A stretch of 64,000 nt of DNA, taken from Mangrovimonas futianensis (GTDB lineage: Bacteria; Bacteroidota; Bacteroidia; Flavobacteriales; Flavobacteriaceae). The stretch's first letter is position 1, and the number at the start of each line of letters is the position of its first letter. The position numbers were made by a program, and so were the translations under genes. The stretch lies in assembly GCF_021245805.1 (NCBI RefSeq), contig NZ_JAJJNF010000006.1:243244-307243 (forward strand), given 5' to 3'. Shown in pieces: positions 8,464-16,405 of the stretch. The notes below the pieces were generated by a model. The model was not told the origin of the DNA. It searched no databases and saw nothing but the letters and a program-made list of their open reading frames with translations.

Positions 8464-8973
8464 ATGAACCAAAAAGAATTTTTAAATACGGTGATGCCTT
8501 TCAAGGATAAGGTATTTCGACTTGCGAAGAGATTGTTGGTCTCTACGGAAGAGGCAGAAGATGCCACACAGGAGGTTCTTTTGAAATTATGGAATAACAA
8601 ATCGAAAATTGCTGAATACAATAATGTGGAAGCCTTTTCGATGACTATGACCAAGAATTTTTGTTTGGATAAATTGAAATCAAAACAAGCTCAAAATTTA
8701 AAGCTTGTTCATAGTAACTATAAAGACGAACATGCTTCATTACAAAAGCAAATAGAACTTAATGATAGTTTAGGTTGGGTGGGGAAAATAATTCAAGAGT
8801 TGCCAGAGCAGCAACGAATGATCATCCAACTACGGGATATAGAGCAGTATGATTATGACGAAATAGCAGAAATGCTTGACATGAATCAGACAGCAATAAG
8901 AGTAGCGCTCTCAAGAGCTAGAAAAACAATACGAGAAAAATTAACTAATACTCATAATTATGGTATTAAATAA
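8464..8973 (+). CDS. ECF-type RNA polymerase sigma factor
   Basis: 169 residues. Region 2 carries EEAEDATQEVLLKLW (about 29-43), and region 4 carries LPEQQRMIIQLRDIEQYDYDEIAEML followed by the recognition helix MNQTAIRVALSRARKTIREKL. There is no region 1 or 3, as in extracytoplasmic-function sigma factors. The stop overlaps the next gene by 14 bases, giving a sigma / membrane-protein pair. A likely self-recognised promoter lies upstream. The inducing signal is not evident. Confidence 0.92.
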   Translation: MNQKEFLNTVMPFKDKVFRLAKRLLVSTEEAEDATQEVLLKLWNNKSKIAEYNNVEAFSMTMTKNFCLDKLKSKQAQNLKLVHSNYKDEHASLQKQIELNDSLGWVGKIIQELPEQQRMIIQLRDIEQYDYDEIAEMLDMNQTAIRVALSRARKTIREKLTNTHNYGIK

Positions 8974-9439
8974 GATAGAAAAGTTACTTGAAAAGTACGA
9001 GAACGGAGAGACAACACTTCAAGAAGAACAGCAGCTTAAACACTATTTTTCACAGGAGAATGTTGCACCTCATCTAGAAGTTTACAAACCTTTGTTTACG
9101 TATTTTACGGTAAGTGAAAAAGAACAGTTTACCAAAGACGTTCCATTAAACACCAAGACGAAACGATCCTATTATTTTCAATGGATTTCTGTCGCAGCTG
9201 TAGCGGTTCTTTTAATTGGGTTTTATTTTAAGACAGACGTCAACCAACAGGAAGACTATGGAACTTATGATGACCCAGAGATGGCTTACAATGAGGTAGT
9301 GAAATCATTGGAAATGATATCATCAAGCTTCAATAAAGGCGCCCAAAAAATCAACTACTTAAACGGTTATGAAACCGGTATTGAAAAAGTGGGGTACCTA
9401 AATGAAATTGAAAATACCAGAAGCCTAATTTTTAAATAA
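8960..9439 (+). CDS. Single-pass membrane protein, likely anti-sigma factor
   Basis: 159 residues. A cytoplasmic part (1-70) begins with IEKLLEKYENGETTLQEEQQLKHYF, a helical opening common in Bacteroidetes anti-sigma-like proteins. One transmembrane segment lies at about 77-90 (ISVAAVAVLLIGFYF), followed by a short periplasmic tail. There is no zinc-binding HxxxCxxC motif, so it is not a ZAS-type anti-sigma factor. Translational overlap with the sigma gene supports the inference that it binds and holds the sigma factor at the membrane. Confidence 0.75.
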   Translation: MVLNKIEKLLEKYENGETTLQEEQQLKHYFSQENVAPHLEVYKPLFTYFTVSEKEQFTKDVPLNTKTKRSYYFQWISVAAVAVLLIGFYFKTDVNQQEDYGTYDDPEMAYNEVVKSLEMISSSFNKGAQKINYLNGYETGIEKVGYLNEIENTRSLIFK

Positions 9440-9481
9440 TTGAATGAAAAAACCTTTTTGAAAAATTTAAAATTGAAAACA

Positions 9482-10051
9482 ATGAAAACCAAAATGATCC
9501 TTTTTTTAATGGCAATTATGTTATTACCATTAACATCCAACGCCCAAGATATTTTTGATAAATACAGCAATAGTACTGATGTGACCTATGTGTCCATAAA
9601 ACCAAAAATGTTCCAAATGTTGGCTAAAATGAATATTAATACAGACGATCCAGAAGCGCAATCCTATTTGGATATGGTCAATAGCATCACAAGCTTTAAG
9701 ACTATTGTTACCGCCAATCAAACCATTTCATCAGACATTACTAAATGGGTGAAAGGAAAGTTAGGTTCCCTAGAAGAGCTAATGGTAGTAAAAGATGATG
9801 GTGTAGAAATGAAGTTTTTTGTCAAGGAAGGCAAAGACGAAGACCATGTTAGTGAATTGCTCATGTTTGTTGATGGTTTGAATGGAATTACTAAAGATGC
9901 TGATATCAATATCAATGGGAAAAAGCGTGAGATAGAAACCGTAGTCATTTCTTTAACTGGAAATATTGACTTGAACCAAATCTCTAAATTGACCCAACAA
10001 ATGAACATCCCTGGAGGAGAACATTTGGAAGATAACAACAAGAAAAAATAA
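9482..10051 (+). CDS. DUF4252-type secreted protein
   Basis: 189 residues from the ATG at 9482; the frame is open from a TTG at 9440, but only the later start gives a clean signal peptide (MKTKMILFLMAIMLLPLTSNAQ). The mature part matches the DUF4252 pattern: VSIKPKMFQMLAKM, a SITSFKTIVT strand, ELMVVKDDGVEMKFFVKEG, and a C-terminal LTGNIDLNQISKL. Third gene of the ECF operon. DUF4252 proteins commonly follow ECF sigma genes in this phylum; their function is unknown. Confidence 0.8.
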   Translation: MKTKMILFLMAIMLLPLTSNAQDIFDKYSNSTDVTYVSIKPKMFQMLAKMNINTDDPEAQSYLDMVNSITSFKTIVTANQTISSDITKWVKGKLGSLEELMVVKDDGVEMKFFVKEGKDEDHVSELLMFVDGLNGITKDADININGKKREIETVVISLTGNIDLNQISKLTQQMNIPGGEHLEDNNKKK

Positions 10052-10056
10052 TTGCT

Positions 10057-10599
10057 ATGAGCCAATCAATAAAACTATTAGCAATGATATTCACCCTGGT
10101 GCTGCTGGTTGGCTGCAACCAGGGTGAAACCTTGCAAACTTACTTTGTGGATAACCAGGAAACACCCAATTTTACCTCAGTAGATATTCCAACAAGTATT
10201 GTAGATTTCAAAAAAACTGAATTGACTCCAGAGCAAAAGGAAGCCTTCGAGTCCATTAATAGGTTGAATTTTTTAGGCTATAAAATTAAGGATAGCATTG
10301 ATTTAACTGATTATAACACACAGCTTTCTAAGGTGAGTTCTATCCTTAATGACCCAAAATATAATGATTTAGTGGAGTTTAATGATAAAGGAGGGAAAGT
10401 TGTTTTTAAATATTTGGGAGACGATGATGAAGCCGATGAATTTATCCTTTTTGGAAGTTCGCCAGATTTAGGATTTGGAGTCTTACGTGTTTTAGGAGAT
10501 GATATGAGTCCGCAAAAAATGGTGGCTTTGGTAGATGCTCTGAGACAAGCAGATGTAGACCAAGGACAAATGCAAGGAGTTATGGATTTTTTCAAATAG
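10057..10599 (+). CDS. DUF4252-type lipoprotein
   Basis: 180 residues. The signal peptide has a lipobox LVGC (Cys 20). It shares the DUF4252 layout with the gene before it (strand, helix, the FILFGSSPDLGFGVLRVLGDDM segment, terminal helix) but is a lipoprotein where that one is a soluble secreted protein. It starts six bases after its neighbour, so the pair is a diverged tandem duplication. Last gene of the sigma operon, followed by a terminator. Confidence 0.8.
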   Translation: MSQSIKLLAMIFTLVLLVGCNQGETLQTYFVDNQETPNFTSVDIPTSIVDFKKTELTPEQKEAFESINRLNFLGYKIKDSIDLTDYNTQLSKVSSILNDPKYNDLVEFNDKGGKVVFKYLGDDDEADEFILFGSSPDLGFGVLRVLGDDMSPQKMVALVDALRQADVDQGQMQGVMDFFK

Positions 10600-10625
10600 G
10601 AAATATTTGAAGTTTATATGTTAAT

Positions 10626-10655
10626 AAAAAAGCCCATCCAATTGGATGGGCTTTT
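10626..10655. terminator. Bidirectional terminator after the ECF operon
   Basis: AAGCCCATCC / GGATGGGCTT stem with an AATT centre, flanked by A-rich and T-rich runs. It lies between the convergent DUF4252 gene and the small membrane protein gene. Confidence 0.9.
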
Positions 10656-10661
10656 GTTATT

Positions 10662-10853
10662 TTAAAGAGAAGTATCTTCTTCCTCCTCATTTGGTTTTTT
10701 CAGTGTGATATAGAAATTAATTAGAAATATTATAATCAGGATAATGAGCGTAATGATTATCGCATAATTATCCAAGATTCCAAATATTCCAGTAACCGAA
10801 AAACCTAAAGCAATAATAGCTGTAAGTATTAAGGTTTGTTTGTCAGTTAGCAT
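10662..10853 (-). CDS. Small two-helix membrane protein
   Basis: 63 residues from the ATG at 10853; the preceding TTG at 10856 is an alternative. Two hydrophobic segments (about 8-24 and 28-50) and an acidic tail EEEEDTSL. It starts three bases after the purB stop, so it is probably the second gene of the purB transcript. No recognised family, but the clear membrane topology and tight spacing argue that it is real. Confidence 0.65.
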   Translation of the reverse strand: MLTDKQTLILTAIIALGFSVTGIFGILDNYAIIITLIILIIIFLINFYITLKKPNEEEEDTSL

Positions 10854-10856
10854 CAA

Positions 10857-12197
10857 TTATATCCCAGTATAGTTAGAAGGTGAAATGGATTTTAGTTCCG
10901 TTTTAATTTCACTTGAGACTTCTAAGGTATCAATAAATTCTGAAATGGAATTTTTGGTGATTTTTTCGTTGGTTCTTGTAAGGCCTTTCAAGGCTTCATA
11001 TGGGTTAGGATAGCCTTCTCTTCTCAAAATGGTTTGAATAGCTTCCGCAACTACCGCCCAGTTGTTTTCTAAATCATCAGCAAATTTTTCAGCATTGAGC
11101 AATAATTTACTAAGTCCTTTTAAGGTACTTTTGAATCCAATGATGGTATGTGAAAAAGGAACGCCCACATTTCTTAAGACGGTACTATCAGTTAAATCTC
11201 TTTGTAAACGTGAAATAGGTAATTTAGCTGCCAAATGCTCAAAAACAGCATTGGCAATACCTAAGTTTCCTTCTGAGTTTTCAAAATCAATCGGGTTTAC
11301 TTTGTGTGGCATTGCACTACTTCCTACTTCACCTTTTTTAATCTGTTGTTTGAAGTAATCCATAGAAATGTAGGTCCAAATATCACGATTTAAATCAATG
11401 ATAATGGTGTTGATACGTTTCAAACAATCAAACAAGGCCGCCATGTGATCATAATGCTCAATTTGTGTGGTTGGAAACGAATGCTGTAACCCTAAGCGTT
11501 GTACAAAGTCTGCACCAAAGCTTTTCCAGTCGATACTTGGGTAGGCCACTTGGTGTGCATTAAAGTTACCTGTGGCACCTCCAAATTTAGCAGCACTTGG
11601 TATGTCATTTAATAAATTAATTTGTTCTTGCAGTCTCACTACAAATACCTCAATTTCCTTTCCTAAGCGAGTAGGGGAAGCTGGTTGTCCGTGGGTTCTG
11701 GCAAGCATGGGGATATTAGCCCACTCAGTAGCCAAATCTTTTAATTTATTAATCAGAATATGTAACTCAGGTACATATACGTCATTCATTGCCTCGAGGA
11801 TACTGGCTGGAATGGCCGTATTGTTAATATCCTGAGATGTCAATCCGAAGTGGATGAATTCCTTGAATTTTGAAATGTTTAAAGCATCAAATTGCTCCTT
11901 AATAAAATATTCAACGGCCTTAACATCGTGATTGGTAACGCTTTCAATGTCCTTGATTTTCTTGGCATCATCCTCAGAAAAATCCCTATAGATATCACGT
12001 AATTTATCAAATAAGGAGTTATCGAAATCTTTTAATTGTGGCAAAGGCAACTCACAAAGAGCGATAAAATACTCTATCTCAACATAGACGCGGTATTTAA
12101 TAAGGGCTTCTTCAGAGAAATAAGAGGCTAATGCTTCAATTTTGTTTCTGTATCTACCATCAATTGGAGAGATGGCATTCAAGGATGATAATGACAT
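10857..12197 (-). CDS. purB: Adenylosuccinate lyase
   Basis: Cytosolic enzyme that removes fumarate from SAICAR and from adenylosuccinate in purine synthesis. 446 residues from the ATG at 12197. The longer reading from a GTG at 12224 would run into the promoter -7 box. Family landmarks: LNAISPIDGRYRNK at the N-terminus, HGQPASPTRLGKE with the catalytic-site His, and the fumarase/aspartase signature GSSAMPHKVNPIDFENSEGN. Length and N-terminus match the E. coli-type enzyme. Confidence 0.97.
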   Translation of the reverse strand: MSLSSLNAISPIDGRYRNKIEALASYFSEEALIKYRVYVEIEYFIALCELPLPQLKDFDNSLFDKLRDIYRDFSEDDAKKIKDIESVTNHDVKAVEYFIKEQFDALNISKFKEFIHFGLTSQDINNTAIPASILEAMNDVYVPELHILINKLKDLATEWANIPMLARTHGQPASPTRLGKEIEVFVVRLQEQINLLNDIPSAAKFGGATGNFNAHQVAYPSIDWKSFGADFVQRLGLQHSFPTTQIEHYDHMAALFDCLKRINTIIIDLNRDIWTYISMDYFKQQIKKGEVGSSAMPHKVNPIDFENSEGNLGIANAVFEHLAAKLPISRLQRDLTDSTVLRNVGVPFSHTIIGFKSTLKGLSKLLLNAEKFADDLENNWAVVAEAIQTILRREGYPNPYEALKGLTRTNEKITKNSISEFIDTLEVSSEIKTELKSISPSNYTGI

Positions 12198-12223
12198 GTT
12201 TTTAAGCTGTTTTTTTGAAGCCA

Positions 12224-12231
12224 CAAAGATA
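12224..12231 (-). promoter_or_regulatory. -7 box of the purB promoter
   Basis: Read on the minus strand this is TATCTTTG, an exact TAnnTTTG match, 26 bases upstream of the purB ATG. No convincing -33 TTTG is present at the usual spacing. It decides against the longer GTG start. Confidence 0.55.
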
Positions 12232-12315
12232 ATCTTTTTGATTTGAAGGTGGAAGCCTCAAGGGGAAGTTTTTGGTTTGCGTGAAATAACTTATATTCAA
12301 AAAAAATATGAGATT

Positions 12316-13296
12316 ATGAAGCCTGTTTTTCTTTTTTATTTCTACCTATTTTCAATGATGACTTTTGCTCAATCATTTGATAAGTCTGAGCCTTATATCC
12401 ATACCTATTCTATTGTTGCTAGGGATTCTGTAACGGGGGATATTGGTGTTGCTGTTCAGAGCCATTGGTTCAGTGTTGGTAGTTTAGCCATTTATGGTGA
12501 AGCTGGAGTTGGAGTGGTTGCTACCCAATCGCTTGTCAATCCCAGTTATGGGCCAAAAGGCTTGACCTTAATGAGTCAAGGTTTGAGTCCCAAACAGGCT
12601 TTGGATGCTTTGTTGGCAAACGATTCTGGTGAAATGTATAGGCAAGTAGCCTTTTTGGACACCGAAGGGCGCGTTGCCACACACACAGGATCTTTATGTA
12701 TTGCTGAAGCGGGACATGCCAATGGAAAGAATTTTTCAGTTCAGGCCAATATGATGTTGAAACCTACTGTTTGGGGAGCTATGAAAGAGGCTTTTGCCAC
12801 AACCAAAGGAGATTTGAGTACAAGAATATTGGCTGCCTTGAAAGCAGCGGAGGGAGAAAAGGGCGATATCAGGGGAAGTCAATCGGTGGCTATTATGATT
12901 TTTAAAGGAAAAGCCTCTGGAAATTCTTGGGAAGATAAAATTATGGATTTAAGGGTAGAGGATCACCCAGACCCCATTTCGGAGTTGGACAGATTAATGA
13001 AACTGCAAAAAGCATATCATTTTATGGAGTTAGGAGATTTAGCCATGGAAAAAGGGAATTCCCAAGCTGCAGAAGAACATTATAAGGCGGCTCAAAACAT
13101 GTATCCAGAAAATTTAGAAATGAAATATTGGTATGCTATCAATTTGATCAATAATAACAGGGAAGATGAGGCCTATCCCATTTTGAAGTCTATTTTTCAA
13201 GAAAATTCCCAATGGAAAGAGTTAACCCAAAGATTGGTAAAAAGTCAACTATTAGTTACAAGTGATGAGGTGCTTACTCAAATTAAGAAGCTTTGA
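12316..13296 (+). CDS. Secreted DUF1028 protein with C-terminal TPR repeats
   Basis: 326 residues from the ATG at 12316, which gives a signal peptide ending in TFAQ; a GTG at 12277 opens the frame but would bury it. Residues about 20-215 are a DUF1028 domain, an Ntn-hydrolase-like fold of unknown substrate: HTYSIVARDSVTGDIGVAVQSHWFSVG, then GVVATQSLVNPSYGPKGL. The C-terminal 90 residues form TPR-like helices (YHFMELGDLAMEKGNSQAAEEHY). Convergent with, and overlapping by 14 bases, the HEAT-like gene on the other strand. Confidence 0.85.
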   Translation: MKPVFLFYFYLFSMMTFAQSFDKSEPYIHTYSIVARDSVTGDIGVAVQSHWFSVGSLAIYGEAGVGVVATQSLVNPSYGPKGLTLMSQGLSPKQALDALLANDSGEMYRQVAFLDTEGRVATHTGSLCIAEAGHANGKNFSVQANMMLKPTVWGAMKEAFATTKGDLSTRILAALKAAEGEKGDIRGSQSVAIMIFKGKASGNSWEDKIMDLRVEDHPDPISELDRLMKLQKAYHFMELGDLAMEKGNSQAAEEHYKAAQNMYPENLEMKYWYAINLINNNREDEAYPILKSIFQENSQWKELTQRLVKSQLLVTSDEVLTQIKKL

Positions 13297-13849
13297 TTTT
13301 TTTTAATATTTTTTTACCGCGTGCTTTATATCCGGCACTTTGACCGTAAATATCCTTCTGAATGATGGAGGCCAATTCAGGATGTATCCAGTCGTATTCC
13401 AATCCAAAAAGGTAAAGCGTGTTCATGGAATAGGCTTTGGGGGCAATCTTTTCGTCATTGATCATATAATCAAAACACACCTCGATAATACGTTCTTTAT
13501 GACTGGCAGTTAGAACTTTTTGAATTTTATTTGGTTCTTTTGAGAAATAGGCAGATGCCAAAAATTCACATATTTTTGCTATAGGCCTTACAGCAGAATC
13601 TTGATGAACCAAATGCATGCTTTCAGTAAAGGTGTCTAGAAAGGGAATCAGGGCTTCCAAATTTTCAGAGCACAGAAATTCGAGAACCCAAGCAGCGCGA
13701 CAAGAAACCTTGTCGTTTACATCAAACAGAATTTCTAATAAAGTAGGAACTAATTCAGGTTGGGCAATGACCATTTGGGCATAATAGATACGCTTTTCCC
13801 GAGAATGATTGACATAATTTAATTCCTTGTAAAATTCTTCCTTAGTCAC
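13283..13849 (-). CDS. HEAT-repeat-like cytosolic protein
   Basis: 188 residues, starting at GTG (13849). All-helical, with HEAT-type helix pairs such as PELVPTLLEILFDVNDKVSCRAAWVLEFLC and LIPFLDTFTESM. No signal peptide or catalytic motif. Proteins of this type in flavobacteria are sometimes labelled adenylosuccinate lyase, but no lyase signature is present here. Probably a protein-interaction module; function unknown. Confidence 0.7.
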   Translation of the reverse strand: MTKEEFYKELNYVNHSREKRIYYAQMVIAQPELVPTLLEILFDVNDKVSCRAAWVLEFLCSENLEALIPFLDTFTESMHLVHQDSAVRPIAKICEFLASAYFSKEPNKIQKVLTASHKERIIEVCFDYMINDEKIAPKAYSMNTLYLFGLEYDWIHPELASIIQKDIYGQSAGYKARGKKILKKIKAS

Positions 13850-13885
13850 AAGTTTTTTCTATTTTTAGATATTAAAACTACAGAA

Positions 13886-14359
13886 ATGAAAATTGTAAAG
13901 AAAATCCTTTTAGTGTTATTGGTCATTTTTATTGTGGCTCAATTTTTTGGTCCAGAAAAGAACGATGGAGACTTGGCTTCCATTGAGCCTTTTTTGAAAG
14001 AGACCATGCCTCCTGAAGATGTTAAAGTCATTCTAAAAGAAACTTGTTATGATTGTCACAGTAGTTTTACCCAATACCCTTGGTATAATAATATAACACC
14101 AGTTAATTATTGGATGGCAGAACATGTAGAGGACGGAAAAAAGCATCTAGACTTTTCTAAGTGGGCAGATTATTCTGTAAAGAAAAAAGATCATAAGCTA
14201 GAAGAGTTGATTGAAATGGTTGAGGAAAAAGAAATGCCATTGGAATCCTACACGTGGATACATTCCGAAGCTAGATTAACGGATGAACAAATAGAATCTG
14301 TGAATAATTGGGCTAAGCAAGTAAGAATGGGTTATAGCTTGGAGCCTAGGCCGGAATAA
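13886..14359 (+). CDS. Haem-binding-domain protein (CxxCH)
   Basis: 157 residues. An N-terminal membrane anchor or uncleaved signal (KKILLVLLVIFIVAQFF) precedes a periplasmic domain with one CYDCHS motif (about residues 54-59), the haem c attachment consensus CxxCH, followed by YPWYNNITPVNYWMAEHVEDGK, the pattern of the Haem_bd family. A distal Met in EKEMPLE may be an axial ligand. Seven bases separate it from the glycosyltransferase gene. Redox partner unknown. Confidence 0.85.
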   Translation: MKIVKKILLVLLVIFIVAQFFGPEKNDGDLASIEPFLKETMPPEDVKVILKETCYDCHSSFTQYPWYNNITPVNYWMAEHVEDGKKHLDFSKWADYSVKKKDHKLEELIEMVEEKEMPLESYTWIHSEARLTDEQIESVNNWAKQVRMGYSLEPRPE

Positions 14360-14366
14360 GATCTTC

Positions 14367-15608
14367 ATGAGAACATTATTGATTATTGGATTTGTATGGC
14401 CCGAGCCTAAGAGTTCTGCCGCCGGTAGTCGAATGATGCAATTAATTCAATTTTTCTTAGACCAGAATTACAAAATCATTTTTGCTACAACCACTTCAAA
14501 AACATCCAATGCCTTTGATTTAAATAGTTTGGGGATTGAAGAAAAACGTATAGAACTTAACGATTCTTCTTTTGATAGGTATGTAGGCGAACTTATGCCA
14601 AAGGTGGTGTTGTTTGATCGCTTTTTGACCGAAGAACAATTTGGATGGCGGGTTGCTGAAGCTTGTCCAACGGCTATCCGGATTTTGGATACTGAAGATC
14701 TCCATTTTTTACGAAAAGGTAGGCAACAGGCTTATAAAGAAGGGAGAACTTTTAAAGAAAGTGATTTATATAATGATACAGCAAAAAGGGAAATAGCTAG
14801 TATTTTTAGGTGTGACTTGAGCTTGATTATTTCTGAATATGAGATGGAACTTTTGCAAGAAAAGTTCAAAATAACACCAGCCATTTTACATTATTTACCT
14901 TTTTTATTGGAAGGAAATTTTACTAATGGAATTCTTCCTACCTACGAAGAAAGAAAACATTTTGTTACTGTTGGGACGTTTTTACATGAACCCAATTACC
15001 AAGCGGTATTATTATTGAAAAATCAAATTTGGCCTTTAATCAGAAAAAAATTACCGCAAACAGAACTTCATATTTACGGGGCGTATTCCTCTCAAAAAGT
15101 AGAGCAATTGAATAAGGAGAAGGAGGGTTTTATAATTAAAGGGTATGTTGATGATTTGCCATCTGTTATGCAAACTTATAGGGTGTGTTTGGCGTATTTA
15201 CCATTTGGAGCTGGCCTCAAAGGTAAATTGATTGATGCCATGATTAACGGAGTGCCATGTGCTATGAATGATATAGCAGCCGAAGGGATGTTTGGTGATT
15301 TAGAACCTAATGGGAATGTAGAAAATGATCCTTTCATTTTTTCAGAGCAAGCCATCAGTTTATATGAAACAAAAGAAATTTGGGAGTCGAACCAACAAAA
15401 AGGATTTGATATTTTGAGAGAGAGATTTCAAAAAGATGCTCATGAAAAGGAATTATTGAATCACCTGAATAAATTGGAACAAGCCTTAGGCGTGCATCGT
15501 CAGAAAAATTTCCTTGGAGCTTTATTGCAACACCATACTTTACAAAGTTCAAAATATATGGGTAAGTGGATTGAAGAGAAAAACAAAATAACTAAAGAAA
15601 ATAGCTGA
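14367..15608 (+). CDS. Glycosyltransferase, GT-B fold (group 1-like)
   Basis: 413 residues. The N-terminal lobe opens LIIGFVWPEPKSSAAGSRMMQLI, a donor-domain-style Rossmann start with the GSR loop. The C-terminal lobe has GTFLHEPNYQAVLLL, LHIYGAYSS, KGYVDDLPSVMQTYRVCLAYLPFGAGLKGKLIDAMINGVPCA, the group-1 nucleotide-sugar binding pattern with its E/D-x7-E region modified. No membrane segments, so it acts in the cytosol. Acceptor and sugar unknown; no polysaccharide cluster surrounds it. Confidence 0.85.
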   Translation: MRTLLIIGFVWPEPKSSAAGSRMMQLIQFFLDQNYKIIFATTTSKTSNAFDLNSLGIEEKRIELNDSSFDRYVGELMPKVVLFDRFLTEEQFGWRVAEACPTAIRILDTEDLHFLRKGRQQAYKEGRTFKESDLYNDTAKREIASIFRCDLSLIISEYEMELLQEKFKITPAILHYLPFLLEGNFTNGILPTYEERKHFVTVGTFLHEPNYQAVLLLKNQIWPLIRKKLPQTELHIYGAYSSQKVEQLNKEKEGFIIKGYVDDLPSVMQTYRVCLAYLPFGAGLKGKLIDAMINGVPCAMNDIAAEGMFGDLEPNGNVENDPFIFSEQAISLYETKEIWESNQQKGFDILRERFQKDAHEKELLNHLNKLEQALGVHRQKNFLGALLQHHTLQSSKYMGKWIEEKNKITKENS

Positions 15609-15612
15609 TTTT

Positions 15613-16296
15613 ATGGTTGGTCGATTTTTAACAATACTATTGATTCTATTTTTTGGGACCGTAAATGCACAAATGACCTTTGAACTTGATTATATTTTGG
15701 AGTATGAAAGTTTTGAAATAGGAAAAGAAGAAACTAAGCTAAAAGAAAGCTTTTTTATTGCAACAAATTCAAAGAAAAATAACTATTACTTGGAAGTAAA
15801 GAATCTTGACACCTTAAAATTTAAACTGAATTTTATGGCTCATGATAGTATGAGATTTAATTTTGTTCTCAGAAAAAATGACTTCTTTAATTCAGATTCA
15901 ATTGAAATTGTCTTACCAGACAAAGCAAAGATTTCAAATACAGTTAAGTTCCGAATTCAAAATCATGATTTTATTAATTTGAGGGATACTTTCATTCAAG
16001 AATCACCATATAAACAGTATATTTTTAAAAACATAGATCCTAAAAAAGCAAAGAAAGCAAAGAGCTACACGTATAAGTATATTATAGAACAGGGTACTGA
16101 ATTTCATCTTCCTGTTTTGGTCCACCCTACAGCCTATGAAGACTGGAAAGTAAATCGTAATATTCCAAATGGTATTTTTAGAGAAAAATTATTTTATGAT
16201 TATTACGGTATACTGGATACAAAATATAAACTGAAAAAAATACACAAAATTAAGAAGCTCATTTATGTTCTGGACCAAACGATTTTAGATGATTAG
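15613..16296 (+). CDS. Secreted protein of unknown function
   Basis: 227 residues with a signal peptide (FLTILLILFFGTVNAQ). The mature part is Lys/Phe/Tyr-rich and strand-like, without Cys and without a motif I recognise. It starts four bases after the glycosyltransferase stop, so it is probably co-transcribed. Could be an envelope or DUF4412-like protein, but I cannot support that. Confidence 0.65.
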   Translation: MVGRFLTILLILFFGTVNAQMTFELDYILEYESFEIGKEETKLKESFFIATNSKKNNYYLEVKNLDTLKFKLNFMAHDSMRFNFVLRKNDFFNSDSIEIVLPDKAKISNTVKFRIQNHDFINLRDTFIQESPYKQYIFKNIDPKKAKKAKSYTYKYIIEQGTEFHLPVLVHPTAYEDWKVNRNIPNGIFREKLFYDYYGILDTKYKLKKIHKIKKLIYVLDQTILDD

Positions 16297-16405
16297 AAGT
16301 AGACCAGTAAAAGTTTTAAAGTAGTTGTGATTTAATTAGTAATATATCCTCATATTACTCAACTTATCAGTAAATTTGTTTTTACAAATTCTCCAAAAGA
16401 ACGTC

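Noticed and set aside
12198..12224. Longer purB start at GTG 12224
   Set aside because: The GTG overlaps a consensus -7 promoter box, and the family N-terminus begins at the ATG at 12197.
13283..13849. Calling this HEAT-like gene an adenylosuccinate lyase
   Set aside because: No fumarase/aspartase signature; the real purB is at 10857-12197.
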